From Ruminococcus sp. (GTDB lineage Bacteria > Bacillota > Clostridia > Oscillospirales > Acutalibacteraceae), in contig SFGA01000005.1 of the NCBI GenBank assembly GCA_004556705.1, forward strand, positions 62,001-126,000: DNA of 64,000 nt, given 5' to 3'. Position 1 is the first letter of the stretch. The number at the start of each line of letters is the position of its first letter. The position numbers and the translations under genes were made by a program. Below, piece after piece: positions 17,063 to 25,812 of the stretch. Under the pieces are notes generated by a model. That model was not told the DNA's origin, made no database searches, and worked only from the letters and a program-made list of their open reading frames with translations.

Positions 17063-17936
17063 ATTTCTTGTCCTCCATTTCATTTAAGAATACTTCTTCC
17101 ATAGTGAGCTTATATTCGTCGATGGCAATCGGATTGAGTGCCTTGAGCTTCTCTGCCTGCTCTTTTGCGTTGCCCTCGAAAATAATTGTTGCTATCTTTG
17201 AATCAATGTCAAGCGACATGTATTTCAAGTCTGCAAAATCCGCTTCTTTAATATCTCTGTCAAAGATAAGTCTGAACTTGCAGTAGTTCTGTGAAATATC
17301 GTCAACACAGCAGTCCATTGTTAGCTTTTTGCCGTTGATAAGACCGACATGGTCGCAAAGGTTTGAAAGCTCTGTAAGGTTGTGCGAGGAAATGATAATC
17401 GAAGCCTCGCTCTGTGCGATATATTCAAGGAAGAGCTTTTTGGAAATCTCTTTTTTCTGCGGGTCAAGTCCGTCAAAGGTTTCGTCAAGCAAAAGATATT
17501 TCGGATTTGACGCAAGACCTAAAATAATTTCCGTCTGTCTTTGCATACCCTTTGAAAATCCTCTGATTTTCTTTTTCTTATCAAGACCGAAAACCTCTAT
17601 AAGATTTTCAAATGTTTTCATATGGAAATTCGGGTAATAGTCCGCATAGAACTTTGCCATTGAAAGCGGAGTTGAATTAAGCGGGAAGTAGAGGTCGTCG
17701 GGGATATAGAAAAGATCCTTCCTGTTGTCGTCATTATCGAAGGAACGCTGACCGTCAAGCAAAACCTCGCCTCCGTCGGCTCTGTATATGCCTGCAATGG
17801 TTTTGAGCAAGGTCGTTTTACCTGCGCCGTTGTAGCCTATAAGACCGTAAATAGAGGTCGGCTCAACATTAAAGCTAATGTCCTCGATAGCAACAAAATT
17901 GTCAAACTTTTTAGTAACATTTTTGATTTCTATCAT
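17037..17936 (-). CDS. ABC transporter ATP-binding protein
   Basis: 299 residues from ATG 17936 (AGGAGATG site). Walker A GYNGAGKTT, signature FSKGMQRQTE (replacing LSGGQ), Walker B YLLLDETFDGLD and switch His in ISSHNL are visible. The closest general type is the YtrB/YhcH group in GntR-regulated exporters. It powers the permease encoded next and follows the GntR gene by 3 nt. Confidence 0.92.
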   Translation of the reverse strand: MIEIKNVTKKFDNFVAIEDISFNVEPTSIYGLIGYNGAGKTTLLKTIAGIYRADGGEVLLDGQRSFDNDDNRKDLFYIPDDLYFPLNSTPLSMAKFYADYYPNFHMKTFENLIEVFGLDKKKKIRGFSKGMQRQTEIILGLASNPKYLLLDETFDGLDPQKKEISKKLFLEYIAQSEASIIISSHNLTELSNLCDHVGLINGKKLTMDCCVDDISQNYCKFRLIFDRDIKEADFADLKYMSLDIDSKIATIIFEGNAKEQAEKLKALNPIAIDEYKLTMEEVFLNEMEDKKYDITKIFE

Positions 17937-17939
17937 TGT

Positions 17940-18308
17940 TTAATCATCTCCTGTATAAATATTTTCGATCAATTTCAGAATATCGGATTTTTGAGCGCCT
18001 AAAACCTTGGCATTTGTAATTGCCGTTTCAACCGTCTCAAGAGAAGAAGTAAGAAATGCGTCGGAATTCGGTTTGTCCGCTATGAAAACTCCTTTTCCTG
18101 CAACAGAATATAGAATTCCTTGATCTTCAAGCTCGGACAATGCTCTCTTAACCGTATTGATGTTGATTGACAGCTCTGACGACAGCTGCCGTAACGATTG
18201 AAGCTGATCACCGCTTTTGAGCTCGCCGCAATTTATGAGCTTTATTATCTGTTCCTTTATCTGCTCATAAATCGGAGTTCGTGAACGGTAATCAATGAAA
18301 ACACGCAA
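17940..18308 (-). CDS. GntR-family (YtrA/YhcF subfamily) transcriptional regulator
   Basis: 122 residues from TTG 18308, which is ideally placed after GGAGGTGATGAT. The winged-helix domain is RTPIYEQIKEQIIKLINCGEL, then LRQLSSELSININTVKRAL and a short C-terminal dimerisation tail typical of the YtrA group (no large effector domain). It probably represses its own ABC operon through the inverted repeat at 18334-18362. The inducer is likely a cell-wall-active compound by analogy only. Confidence 0.9.
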   Translation of the reverse strand: MRVFIDYRSRTPIYEQIKEQIIKLINCGELKSGDQLQSLRQLSSELSININTVKRALSELEDQGILYSVAGKGVFIADKPNSDAFLTSSLETVETAITNAKVLGAQKSDILKLIENIYTGDD

Positions 18309-18333
18309 ATCATCACCTCCACAATTACTGTAT

Positions 18334-18362
18334 TAACTGTGCTATTACAATTAGTACAGTTA
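18334..18362. promoter_or_regulatory. Probable operator of the GntR/ABC operon
   Basis: A perfect inverted repeat TAACTGT (18334-18340) / ACAGTTA (18356-18362), spaced by 15 nt, lies at the likely start of transcription, just downstream of the promoter and 25 nt upstream of the start codon. The spacing and position fit autorepression by a YtrA-type dimer. Confidence 0.65.
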
Positions 18363-18363
18363 C

Positions 18364-18392
18364 ATAATAGTTTATAAACGCTTTTTTGTCAA
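18364..18392 (-). promoter_or_regulatory. Promoter of the GntR/ABC operon
   Basis: The minus strand gives TTGACA (18387-18392), 17 nt, TATTAT (18364-18369), a near-perfect sigma-A site adjacent to the operator. Confidence 0.75.
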
Positions 18393-18445
18393 GATGTTTT
18401 TTATAAAATTTAAAATATGTTTTTGTGATTATCTTACCAAAATAT

Positions 18446-18483
18446 AAAAAAGCACAGACGCTTCTTTTTGAAGTATCTGTGCC
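18446..18483 (-). terminator. Terminator of the nth-dnaD-dnaI operon
   Basis: The minus-strand stem GCACAGAtaCTTC/GAAGcgTCTGTGC is followed by a T6 tract, immediately after the dnaI stop. Confidence 0.8.
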
Positions 18484-18489
18484 GTTATG

Positions 18490-19449
18490 TTATTTCTTTA
18501 ATTGTCTTACATCATTTCCGACAAACTGTATCATTTGATAAGAGCCGATAATTCGTGAGGTTACTCTCGAGGTGTAACGCTTTTCCAATTCTTCAATCGG
18601 AACGTTTGAGTTGATTATCGTCGGAAGCTCCTTTGCCATTCTTGTATTGATTATATTGTAAAGCTCTGCGACGGTAAACTGCGTTGAAAACTCTGCGCCG
18701 AGGTCGTCTAAAATGAGCAAGTCGCAGCATAAAAGCTTTTCCTCGGTTGTGCCGTCGGAGTCTTCGCTTCTGCCGAAACGCTCTCTTTCAAGCATTGTAA
18801 ATAAGTTTTGAGCCGAGCCGTAAACAACACCGTAGCCGTTTTTTATAACCGTGCCTGCAATCGCAAGTGAAAGATGCGTTTTGCCTAAGCCTGTTTCACC
18901 GTAAAGGAAGAGGCTGGGGGAGTCGGTGTCGAAATCGTTGGCGTACTCCTCGCAAAATTTTAATATATCGGCTGCTTTTTTCTTTGCCGACATAGTTTTT
19001 TGTATTGACGGGTCAAAATCCTCAAATTTTGAAATTTTAAGCGGACAAGCCTGCGCAAGCTCGTCGAAAGCACTCTTTTTGAGCAGCTTTTCAAGACATT
19101 CGCACATTTTACCGTCGTGATAGCCCGTATCATTGCACTTTTTACAGGCGTAATTGGGTTTCAGATAATTTTCATCTACTCCGCAAGCCTCAAGCAATGC
19201 CTTTCTTGCCTTTTGGAAGCCGAGATTTTTTTCTTTAAGCTCGTTTACAACCTTTTTGGGGTCGGGGCAGTTACTGATTGCCTTAAAAAGCCCGAGAGTC
19301 GTATCAGCCATTTCACGCTCGATTTCAGCAAGTTCGGGATGCTCGGTTTTGAAATTTATCGCTCTTTCCTCTGCCTTTGCTTCGGCGTTTCTTCTGCGTG
19401 AGTTTATAACGCTCAAAGCGTCGGAAATTGCTTTGTTGGAGTATTTCAT
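18490..19449 (-). CDS. DnaI/DnaC-like replicative helicase loader
   Basis: 319 residues. The N-terminal helical region carries a zinc-binding module (CKKCNDTGYHDGKMCECL), as in B. subtilis DnaI. The AAA+ ATPase domain follows with Walker A GETGLGKTHL, Walker B LLILDDLG and a sensor-type region VTSRIIGS. It loads the replicative helicase onto DNA. It overlaps the dnaD-like gene by 4 nt (ATGA), so the two are translationally coupled, matching the pairing of DnaD/DnaB-like and DnaI proteins in Firmicutes. Confidence 0.9.
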   Translation of the reverse strand: MKYSNKAISDALSVINSRRRNAEAKAEERAINFKTEHPELAEIEREMADTTLGLFKAISNCPDPKKVVNELKEKNLGFQKARKALLEACGVDENYLKPNYACKKCNDTGYHDGKMCECLEKLLKKSAFDELAQACPLKISKFEDFDPSIQKTMSAKKKAADILKFCEEYANDFDTDSPSLFLYGETGLGKTHLSLAIAGTVIKNGYGVVYGSAQNLFTMLERERFGRSEDSDGTTEEKLLCCDLLILDDLGAEFSTQFTVAELYNIINTRMAKELPTIINSNVPIEELEKRYTSRVTSRIIGSYQMIQFVGNDVRQLKK

Positions 19450-20471
19450 TTTACATCCCTCTTTTTCTTCTTATATACAAGCTCGCCATTTGTAGCCTGC
19501 TCAACTGCCTTGTTAATGTCGTACGAACGCTCGGAGGTGCCTTGCTTTTGCTTCTTATACGCTTCCTTTGCGTTTTCAACGTCCTCGGGCGTTTTGTAGC
19601 CGCTGTCGTGCCAATTTTCAAGAATTTTATTTGTGTAGCTAAAGCTGATTTTTCCCTTGCGGTCAAGAGTTTCATTGTAAGCCAATACCATCATTTCAAC
19701 CGAAAAGCCCATATCGTTCCAGCTCATAAAGTAATCTGTCTGTGACGGTGTAGGCTTAGGTGCGGAAAAGCCTGTGAATTGACAAAACTCATTGTAAATG
19801 ACGATAACCTTATTGCTGTCGTCAACAAATTTGTTAGCCTTTTCAAGTGTGTCTATGTTTTTGTCATAAAACTTCTTTGCCATTGAGAGCATATACGTTG
19901 TTGCGTTTTTGCCCGTGCTTATACAATATTGTATAAGAGTAAGTATAACGTCAATGCCGAGTCCGTAATCGTCATACATCTGAATAATAGCGGACTGATT
20001 GTTATATCCCAAAGATTTGCCGAACATAATCTGCGCTTGATTGAGAAGCCCTGCAATGTTTTCATCTTCCGCAATTCTCTTGACAACCTGCTCATAGGTT
20101 GGGCGGACAAGTTTGATTTCGGGTGCAGGCGCTTTTTCAGCCTTTTTGTTTTCTTCCTTTTCGAGCTTATTCTCAGCCTCTTTCGATTTAAGATGCGAGT
20201 CGCTGACGGTGGGAGAGGGGGCAGCGGCACTTTCGCCGTTTTTTATGAGTATTCCCTCGTTTACCCAATATTCAATAGCTTCGTTTGTGTCTGCAACCGA
20301 AGAGCCTATTGCCTTTGCGATTTCCTCCACAGAAAAATTACCGCCTTGGTTGTTAAGTATCCAAAGCAGTGATTTCAAGGCGCAAAAGCTCGCCATTTTT
20401 ATATACTTTTCAACAATTGTCTTCGGAGTTACAAACACCGAACCGTAATATGACGGGTTAAGTGACAGCAT
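19446..20471 (-). CDS. DnaD-domain replication initiation protein
   Basis: 341 residues. An N-terminal winged-helix segment (about 25-80) is followed by a charged Lys/Glu/Ala-rich linker (about 85-130) and two C-terminal DnaB_2/DnaD domains. The second ends in the family signature WHDSGYKTPEDVENAKEAYKK... near residues 285-310. DnaD remodels DNA and recruits the helicase loader. The gene lies 20 nt after nth, a classical dnaD-nth neighbourhood although in reversed order. Confidence 0.88.
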   Translation of the reverse strand: MLSLNPSYYGSVFVTPKTIVEKYIKMASFCALKSLLWILNNQGGNFSVEEIAKAIGSSVADTNEAIEYWVNEGILIKNGESAAAPSPTVSDSHLKSKEAENKLEKEENKKAEKAPAPEIKLVRPTYEQVVKRIAEDENIAGLLNQAQIMFGKSLGYNNQSAIIQMYDDYGLGIDVILTLIQYCISTGKNATTYMLSMAKKFYDKNIDTLEKANKFVDDSNKVIVIYNEFCQFTGFSAPKPTPSQTDYFMSWNDMGFSVEMMVLAYNETLDRKGKISFSYTNKILENWHDSGYKTPEDVENAKEAYKKQKQGTSERSYDINKAVEQATNGELVYKKKKRDVK

Positions 20472-20490
20472 ATCTTTTTATCCTTATAGC

Positions 20491-21120
20491 TTATATCTTT
20501 TTCTTACAAAAATCCTTTAATGTGCAAATATCGCAATGTGCTTTCCTTGCGGTACATACAGCTCTGCCGTGAAGCACCGTTCTGTGACAAAAATCATTGC
20601 TCTCGTCGGGAGGCAGAAGCTTTCTCAATTCAAATTCAACCTTTTTCGGATCTTTCGTGTCAACAAGACCTATGCGGTTTGAAATTCTGATTAAATGTGT
20701 ATCCGTAACAACGCTTGACGGCGCATGGAAAACGTCGCCCATAATAAGATTGGCAGTTTTTCTTCCGACGCCCGGCAAGGAAGTCAGTTCCTCAATAGTG
20801 GAGGGTACTTCGCCGTTAAAATCGGATTTGATTTTTTTAGCTATACCGACGATATCTCTTGCCTTGTCGTGATAAAATCCGCAGGAACGTATAATCTTTT
20901 CGACGTCCTCAACCTCTGCATTTGCAAGGTCATCAAGCGTTTTATATTTACTGAAAAGCTCGGGAGTAACAAGATTTACTCTTGCATCCGTGCATTGTGC
21001 CGAAAGCCTTGTCGCAATAAGTAATTGTAGTGGGTCTGAATATACAAGCGAGCAAATCGCCTCGGGATATGCCTCTTTTAATGCTTCGACTGATTTAAGA
21101 GTGAGTTGCTTTTTAGTCAT
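20491..21120 (-). CDS. nth: Endonuclease III
   Basis: 209 residues, full length. The helix-hairpin-helix LPGVGRKTANLI carries the catalytic Lys121, Asp140 lies in VVTDTHLIR, and the [4Fe-4S] loop is Cys189-Cys196-Cys199-Cys205. This bifunctional glycosylase/AP lyase removes oxidised pyrimidines. Its ATG overlaps the stop of the XRE gene by one base (TAATG), indicating coupled translation. Confidence 0.95.
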   Translation of the reverse strand: MTKKQLTLKSVEALKEAYPEAICSLVYSDPLQLLIATRLSAQCTDARVNLVTPELFSKYKTLDDLANAEVEDVEKIIRSCGFYHDKARDIVGIAKKIKSDFNGEVPSTIEELTSLPGVGRKTANLIMGDVFHAPSSVVTDTHLIRISNRIGLVDTKDPKKVEFELRKLLPPDESNDFCHRTVLHGRAVCTARKAHCDICTLKDFCKKKI

Positions 21121-21341
21121 TATTTTCTTTCAAGTGTGTTCGGTAAATCAAGCAAATAATCTGCTGAAACCTGAAAATACATACAAATTGCCTTTAAGTC
21201 CCTCAAGGACGGCTCTGTTGCGCCCGTTTCAAGGAACGAAATCTTTCTCTGTGTCATTCCGAGCACGTTAGCAAGGTCCGTCTGCGTAAGAGGCGGCAGC
21301 TTTGACTGTCGGAGTTCTTTGAATTTTTCATTAAAAGGCAT
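21120..21341 (-). CDS. Small XRE-family transcriptional regulator
   Basis: Start set at ATG 21341 (GTGGGGAAG site), giving 73 residues (MPFNEKFKELRQSK). The earlier in-frame start would overlap the promoter. The protein is almost entirely one helix-turn-helix: LTQTDLANVLGMTQRKISFLE then a short tail FQVSADYLLDLP. It heads the nth-dnaD-dnaI operon and probably autoregulates through the TTTGTG half-sites at 21356-21384. The effect on DNA-repair and replication genes downstream would be direct. Confidence 0.85.
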   Translation of the reverse strand: MPFNEKFKELRQSKLPPLTQTDLANVLGMTQRKISFLETGATEPSLRDLKAICMYFQVSADYLLDLPNTLERK

Positions 21342-21355
21342 AATACTTCCCCACT

Positions 21356-21401
21356 CACAAAAATTTGTGTCTATTTTATCACAAAAAATTCCCTTAATCA
21401 A
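21356..21401 (-). promoter_or_regulatory. Promoter with overlapping TTTGTG operator
   Basis: The minus strand gives TTGATT (21396-21401), 17 nt, TAAAAT (21373-21378). Around the -10 lie three TTGTG/CACAA half-sites: 21356-21360, 21365-21369 and 21380-21384. The first two form the near-palindrome CACAAAAATTTGTG. This fits repression by the XRE protein encoded immediately downstream. Confidence 0.6.
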
Positions 21402-21516
21402 CACGGAAAAGTTGCTATTGAGTTAAAAAATAACTAAAAAATTTTGTGCACTTTTATTTTTATACTAAATATTGTATAACGTCTTATTAAGGCTGTCAAA
21501 ATATACTGTTGACCAC

Positions 21517-21545
21517 TTGTAAAAATATTTTTTATTTGCTATAAT
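21517..21545 (+). promoter_or_regulatory. Promoter of the GDPD-like gene
   Basis: TTGTAA (21517-21522), 17 nt, TATAAT (21540-21545), 34 nt before the ATG at 21579. Confidence 0.65.
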
Positions 21546-21578
21546 ATTACAGAATTTTTCTATGCTTTAAGGTGATAA

Positions 21579-22868
21579 ATGATGACGAAGGTCAGAAAAC
21601 ACATTTTTTTAATTGCTTTATGTGTAATAACCGTTATTTCTTCGTTGGGCCTTTCGGCTTATGCGTCTTCTCCCGAGGAAACCGTCAGCGCCTTGAGAAA
21701 TGAGCCTACAAAGCTTATCTGTGTATCAAAATACGGGGATACCGCACATTATCCCGAAAACTCAATTGAGGGTATCAATTCCGCTGTTCAAAAGGGTGCG
21801 GATATGGTAGCTGTAAGAGTTAAAGCAACTGCCGACGGCGAGCTTGTTTTGATGTCGGATGATAATCTTTCAAGAATGTGCGTTGACTCACAGGGCAATA
21901 CAATAAATAAAAACGTTTCCGAAACGGGAATTTATGAGCTTCATGAGTATTTCCTTAAAAGCGGTAAGGGCGGAGTGTCGCAAACAGCGACAGAGTATAA
22001 AATCCCGACCCTTTTAGAGGCATTGCAGGCGGTTGACGGAAAAACCGTTTTGTTAATTGAAAACGCTTGGGAATATAAAGACGAAATATACACTTTACTC
22101 AGCGATAATAACCGTCTTAATTCCTGTGTACTTATGCTTGAAGCAGGCAAAAATGAGATTTCTTCTTGGCTTTCGGGCAAGTCTGCTATGCCGATTGTCT
22201 TTTCAAAATTCAAAGGCACAGTCGTTTGGAAATCAAGGTCATATATAAAGAGAACTGTCAACGCAGGTGTTGCAGGCGTACTTCTCGGCTCGTCAAACGC
22301 TTATTCTATGACCTTTAATAAGAATACGGTTGCGAAGGCTCAGGGCAAAATCCGTGCCGTTATCGATATGACAGACCCGAATCTCAGCGGTAAGCGTGCG
22401 GACACGCAGCTCTATTGGGATGATGTTACCTCAAGGGGTTTTTCCGTTATAATTACCGATAATACAGAGCAGTTTTCGGAATATTCCAAGCGTACGGAAA
22501 ATGCGAGAGCAAGACTTTCGGAGCTCTGCGATGAGGCTTCAAAAACCAACCTCACTCTTTGCAGCACATATTCCGCAACAAATCTAAAGAACAGGCTTAC
22601 CGTCAGCAAGGATGTGCTTTCAAGCTCTGTTTGTGCAAATGCTCTTGAGAATGAATATTATGAGCTGTCAAAGGCTCTCAATTCACTCAACGACAGGTCA
22701 ACAGATGATAAAAATCAAAAAACAGTCACAAAAGGCAGAATTGTTGCCGCTGTTTTGGTTGCAGTCGGATTTGTGATTGTCGAAATCATTTTCGAGCGAT
22801 ACAGAAACGAAAGCATTAAGCTTCGTAAGGTCGGCAGAAAGCTTTACGGAAAAGCAAAGAAAAAATAA
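21579..22868 (+). CDS. GDPD-fold membrane protein with degenerate active site
   Basis: 429 residues. The start is ATG 21579 or 21582 (AAGGTG site). A signal-anchor (FLIALCVITVISSLGLSAYA) leads into a glycerophosphodiester phosphodiesterase TIM barrel recognisable by AHYPENSIEGINSAV, KGADMVAVRVKATADGELVL and NLSRM. The family catalytic residues are missing: the HRG histidine is replaced in SKYGDTAHYPENS, the Glu-x-Asp metal pair is AVRV, and the HD dyad is SDD. A coiled region (about 305-375) and a C-terminal membrane helix (AAVLVAVGFVIVEIIF) follow. It is probably not an active phosphodiesterase and may bind a lipid or teichoic acid ligand instead. Confidence 0.8.
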   Translation: MMTKVRKHIFLIALCVITVISSLGLSAYASSPEETVSALRNEPTKLICVSKYGDTAHYPENSIEGINSAVQKGADMVAVRVKATADGELVLMSDDNLSRMCVDSQGNTINKNVSETGIYELHEYFLKSGKGGVSQTATEYKIPTLLEALQAVDGKTVLLIENAWEYKDEIYTLLSDNNRLNSCVLMLEAGKNEISSWLSGKSAMPIVFSKFKGTVVWKSRSYIKRTVNAGVAGVLLGSSNAYSMTFNKNTVAKAQGKIRAVIDMTDPNLSGKRADTQLYWDDVTSRGFSVIITDNTEQFSEYSKRTENARARLSELCDEASKTNLTLCSTYSATNLKNRLTVSKDVLSSSVCANALENEYYELSKALNSLNDRSTDDKNQKTVTKGRIVAAVLVAVGFVIVEIIFERYRNESIKLRKVGRKLYGKAKKK

Positions 22869-22869
22869 T

Positions 22870-22901
22870 TGCAAGGGCGGATTTTCCGTCCTTGTTATTT
22901 T
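22870..22901 (+). terminator. Terminator after the GDPD-like gene
   Basis: The stem CAAGGgCGGA/TCCGtCCTTG is followed by a T-rich run. Confidence 0.65.
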
Positions 22902-22926
22902 GTGAAAGAAAGGATATTTCAATAGA

Positions 22927-24291
22927 ATGTCAGATAAGTTCAGAAAAGATTTAACAAAGGGCAGCGTAACAAAAAATCTTATAAAATTCGCTATGCCGTT
23001 TCTTTTGTCAAACATACTTCAAGCACTTTACAGCGTTGTTGATATGATTGTTGTCGGTCAGTTTTGCGGCAAGGCAGGAATTACGGGCGTTTCAATCGGC
23101 GGTCAGGTCAATATTCTCATTACGGGTGCGGCAGGCGGACTTGCTATATCGGGAACGATACTTGTAGCGCAATATCTCGGAGCTAAAAAGTATGATGACC
23201 AGAAAAAGACAATAGGTACAATGTCTACCTTGTATCTTGTTTTGAGTATCGTAATTACCGTGCTTATGCTCCTTGTGGGAAAGCCGTTGCTTATTCTTCT
23301 TAAAACCCCCGAAAGTGCATTTTCGGAAACTCTTTCGTATCTCAATATTTGTATGGCGGGAACGGTGTTTATGTTTGGTTACAACGCTGTCTGCGCTGTT
23401 TTAAGAGGTCTTGGTGACTCTAAACGACCGTTGTATTTTGTAATGATTGCGGCACTTATCAATGTTGTGCTTGATGTTGTGCTTGTCGGTAAATTCAACA
23501 TGGGTGCTTCGGGTGCTGCTTATGCAACAATTTTCGCACAGGCGATAAGCTTTGTGCTTTCGGTTGTATATTTGGCAAAAACAGGCTTTTTCAAGGGTTA
23601 TACCGCTAAAGATTTTAAGATAGAAAAACAAAAAGCAGTTTTGCTTTTCAAGATAGGTCTTCCGAGCGCAATCCAAAGCCTTGTAATATCACTGTCTTTT
23701 ATGACTCTTACCGCACTTGTAAATTCACTTCCGAATGCTGAGGTTGCGGCGGCTTGTCAGGGAATCGGCGGCAAAATAAACTCGTTTGCGATTTTGCCCG
23801 GACTTGCGTTTTCGAACGCTATTTCTTCAATGGCAGGTCAAAATATAGGCGCAGGTGAGTTCGAAAGAGCGAGAAAAACCATGCGTGTAGGCTTAGTGCT
23901 TGCTTTTGTATTTTCGGTAGCGGTAATGGTAGTTGTGGAAGCGTTCCCTGAAATACTTTTCAGAGTGTTCACAGATGATGTCGAGGTCATTGAAACGGGT
24001 GTTCCGTATTTAAGACTTATTGCCATTGACTATCTGTTTACGGCATTTTTGTTCTCGTTTAACGGACTTGCCGTTGCGGCAGGCGATACCTCATTTGCGT
24101 TGTTCAACTCATTTTTCAATTCAATTATAATTCGAGTTCCTTTTGCGTATGCGACTGTTTATTGGTTTAATATGGGCTTTAACGGAGTAGGTCTTGCGAT
24201 AGGCTGTGCGTCGGTGTTCAGCGTGTTTATCGGACTTTGGTATGTACGCTCCGAAAAATGGAAAAAATCAAAAGTAATTCTTGAGGATTAA
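22927..24291 (+). CDS. MATE-family multidrug efflux protein
   Basis: 454 residues with twelve predicted helices in two homologous halves. It starts KGSVTKNLIKFAMPFLLSNI, and has the typical VVDMIVVGQF and ALVNSLPNAEVAAACQGIG segments. MATE proteins export cationic compounds using Na+ or H+ gradients. The substrate is unknown. The ribosome site (AAAGGA) is 12 nt from the ATG, somewhat far. It follows the GDPD-like gene on the same strand but after a terminator. Confidence 0.9.
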   Translation: MSDKFRKDLTKGSVTKNLIKFAMPFLLSNILQALYSVVDMIVVGQFCGKAGITGVSIGGQVNILITGAAGGLAISGTILVAQYLGAKKYDDQKKTIGTMSTLYLVLSIVITVLMLLVGKPLLILLKTPESAFSETLSYLNICMAGTVFMFGYNAVCAVLRGLGDSKRPLYFVMIAALINVVLDVVLVGKFNMGASGAAYATIFAQAISFVLSVVYLAKTGFFKGYTAKDFKIEKQKAVLLFKIGLPSAIQSLVISLSFMTLTALVNSLPNAEVAAACQGIGGKINSFAILPGLAFSNAISSMAGQNIGAGEFERARKTMRVGLVLAFVFSVAVMVVVEAFPEILFRVFTDDVEVIETGVPYLRLIAIDYLFTAFLFSFNGLAVAAGDTSFALFNSFFNSIIIRVPFAYATVYWFNMGFNGVGLAIGCASVFSVFIGLWYVRSEKWKKSKVILED

Positions 24292-24294
24292 CTC

Positions 24295-24323
24295 TTGCAA
24301 AATTATCTTTAATTTGGTAGTAT
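24295..24323 (+). promoter_or_regulatory. Possible promoter of the GPH transporter gene
   Basis: TTGCAA (24295-24300), 17 nt, TAGTAT (24318-24323). The -10 is imperfect. A small TTCCCAAGGGAA palindrome lies just downstream at about 24349-24360. Confidence 0.45.
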
Positions 24324-24380
24324 TAAACTGTCGAATGACATATATTATTCCCAAGGGAATAAAAAAGGAGTAAAAGGGTT

Positions 24381-25760
24381 ATGGATAACAAGTTTTTCTG
24401 TGCAAAGCCAAACGGTAAGCTCCATTATCCACATACTATGCTCACAGGCTTCGGCTTTATGGCAGTCCAAATTGCGTGGATAATTTACAATGCTTACGTT
24501 CCGCTTATTTTAAGAGAAAACAGCACAATCGCAAATCTTGCTTGGTCAAGTACGGCAGTCGGCATTATTATGGTAATCGATAACATTTTCGGCGTTGTTT
24601 TTCAGCCGTTATTCGGCAGGATTTCCGACCGCACGCATACAAGATTCGGCAAAAGAAAGCCGTTCTTAATGTACGGTATTCCGCTTTGTGCGTTGCTGTT
24701 TATCTTTATTCCGAGAATACAGGTGCTTGGAATTTTGATGCTTGACATTATAGTTTTCAACTTCCTTATGTCAACATGGCGTTCACCTGTTGTCGCAATG
24801 ATGCCGGACTTCACTCCGTCTGAAATCAGAGGCGAGGGTAATGCGATAATCAATATTATGGGCGGCATCGGCGTTGTTCTCGGTACTGTTGCAGGTAAGA
24901 TTATTACATTTATCGCACCAAACGCAACCGAAGCGCAGATTAGAGATAACGTGTTCATTTTCGGCTCAATTGTAATGGTTGTGTGCTTGTTGGTCGTTCT
25001 CTTCTTTGTTAAAGAGCCTGACAGCAGAATTACAAAAGAAGAGTCGCTTAGAATTAAGGCTGATTACGAAAAGGCGAATCCCACGAGTGACGAAAAGCAG
25101 TCAATCAAATCAATGGGACTTACAAAGGGCGAGAAAAAGAGCCTTATCTTTATGCTTATCGCTCTTTTCTTCAACTCGAACGCTACCGACTCAATCAACA
25201 CATATTTTACGTCATTTGCTACAACCGAGTTAGGCTTTTCCTCGGCAGACGCATCGCTTGTAATTACGCTCTTTGCGGCGGCTACGGTTATCGGTGCACT
25301 TCCGGCAGGAAAGCTCGGACAGAAATTCGGCAGAAAAAAGACTATTATGTCCGGTTGGATAGGCGTTCTCGTTCTTTTCCTCACATACGCACTTACGAAA
25401 TGGAATCCGCTTCTTTATATTGCAATCGTTTGCGGCGGTATTCTTATTGCGTTTGTTACAATCAATACGCTTCCGCTTGTTCTTGAAATCGGCGGTCTTG
25501 ACAGGGTAGGCACATTTACGGGATATTATTATACGGCAACCTTCTCCGCTTCAATAGTAGGTCCTGTGCTTGTAGGCGGTATGTTTGACCTTACAAAGCT
25601 TATGACGCCTGACGGTCAGGTTAACTATTGGTCCTTGTTTATCTATTGTCCGATTTGCTTTGCACTTGCACTTCTCTGTATGTCGCAGGTTAAGCACGGC
25701 GAAACGCAGACAATTTCCAAAGAAACGATTGATAAAATCAAAGAGGAAAACGAAGACTGA
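24381..25760 (+). CDS. GPH/SLC45-type sugar transporter (major facilitator)
   Basis: 459 residues with twelve predicted helices. The N-terminus (MLTGFGFMAVQIAWIIYNAY) and the cytoplasmic loop GRISDRTHTRFGKRKPFL match glycoside-pentoside-hexuronide or sucrose-type symporters. A long hydrophilic central loop is present (KEESLRIKADYEKANPTSDE). It probably imports a mono- or disaccharide with a cation; the substrate cannot be told. No glycosidase gene is adjacent, and the gene has its own terminator. Confidence 0.88.
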   Translation: MDNKFFCAKPNGKLHYPHTMLTGFGFMAVQIAWIIYNAYVPLILRENSTIANLAWSSTAVGIIMVIDNIFGVVFQPLFGRISDRTHTRFGKRKPFLMYGIPLCALLFIFIPRIQVLGILMLDIIVFNFLMSTWRSPVVAMMPDFTPSEIRGEGNAIINIMGGIGVVLGTVAGKIITFIAPNATEAQIRDNVFIFGSIVMVVCLLVVLFFVKEPDSRITKEESLRIKADYEKANPTSDEKQSIKSMGLTKGEKKSLIFMLIALFFNSNATDSINTYFTSFATTELGFSSADASLVITLFAAATVIGALPAGKLGQKFGRKKTIMSGWIGVLVLFLTYALTKWNPLLYIAIVCGGILIAFVTINTLPLVLEIGGLDRVGTFTGYYYTATFSASIVGPVLVGGMFDLTKLMTPDGQVNYWSLFIYCPICFALALLCMSQVKHGETQTISKETIDKIKEENED

Positions 25761-25778
25761 TAAAAACAAAATAATATT

Positions 25779-25812
25779 GAAAGGGAAGCGATTACGCTTC
25801 CCTTTATTTTTG
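25779..25812 (+). terminator. Terminator of the GPH transporter gene
   Basis: The stem AAAGGGAAGCG/CGCTTCCCTTT is followed by ATTTTTG. Confidence 0.85.

Noticed and set aside
23000..25800. Two transporter genes as a horizontally acquired drug-resistance cassette
   Set aside because: Base composition, codon use and promoters match the neighbours, and no mobility gene or repeat flanks them closely.
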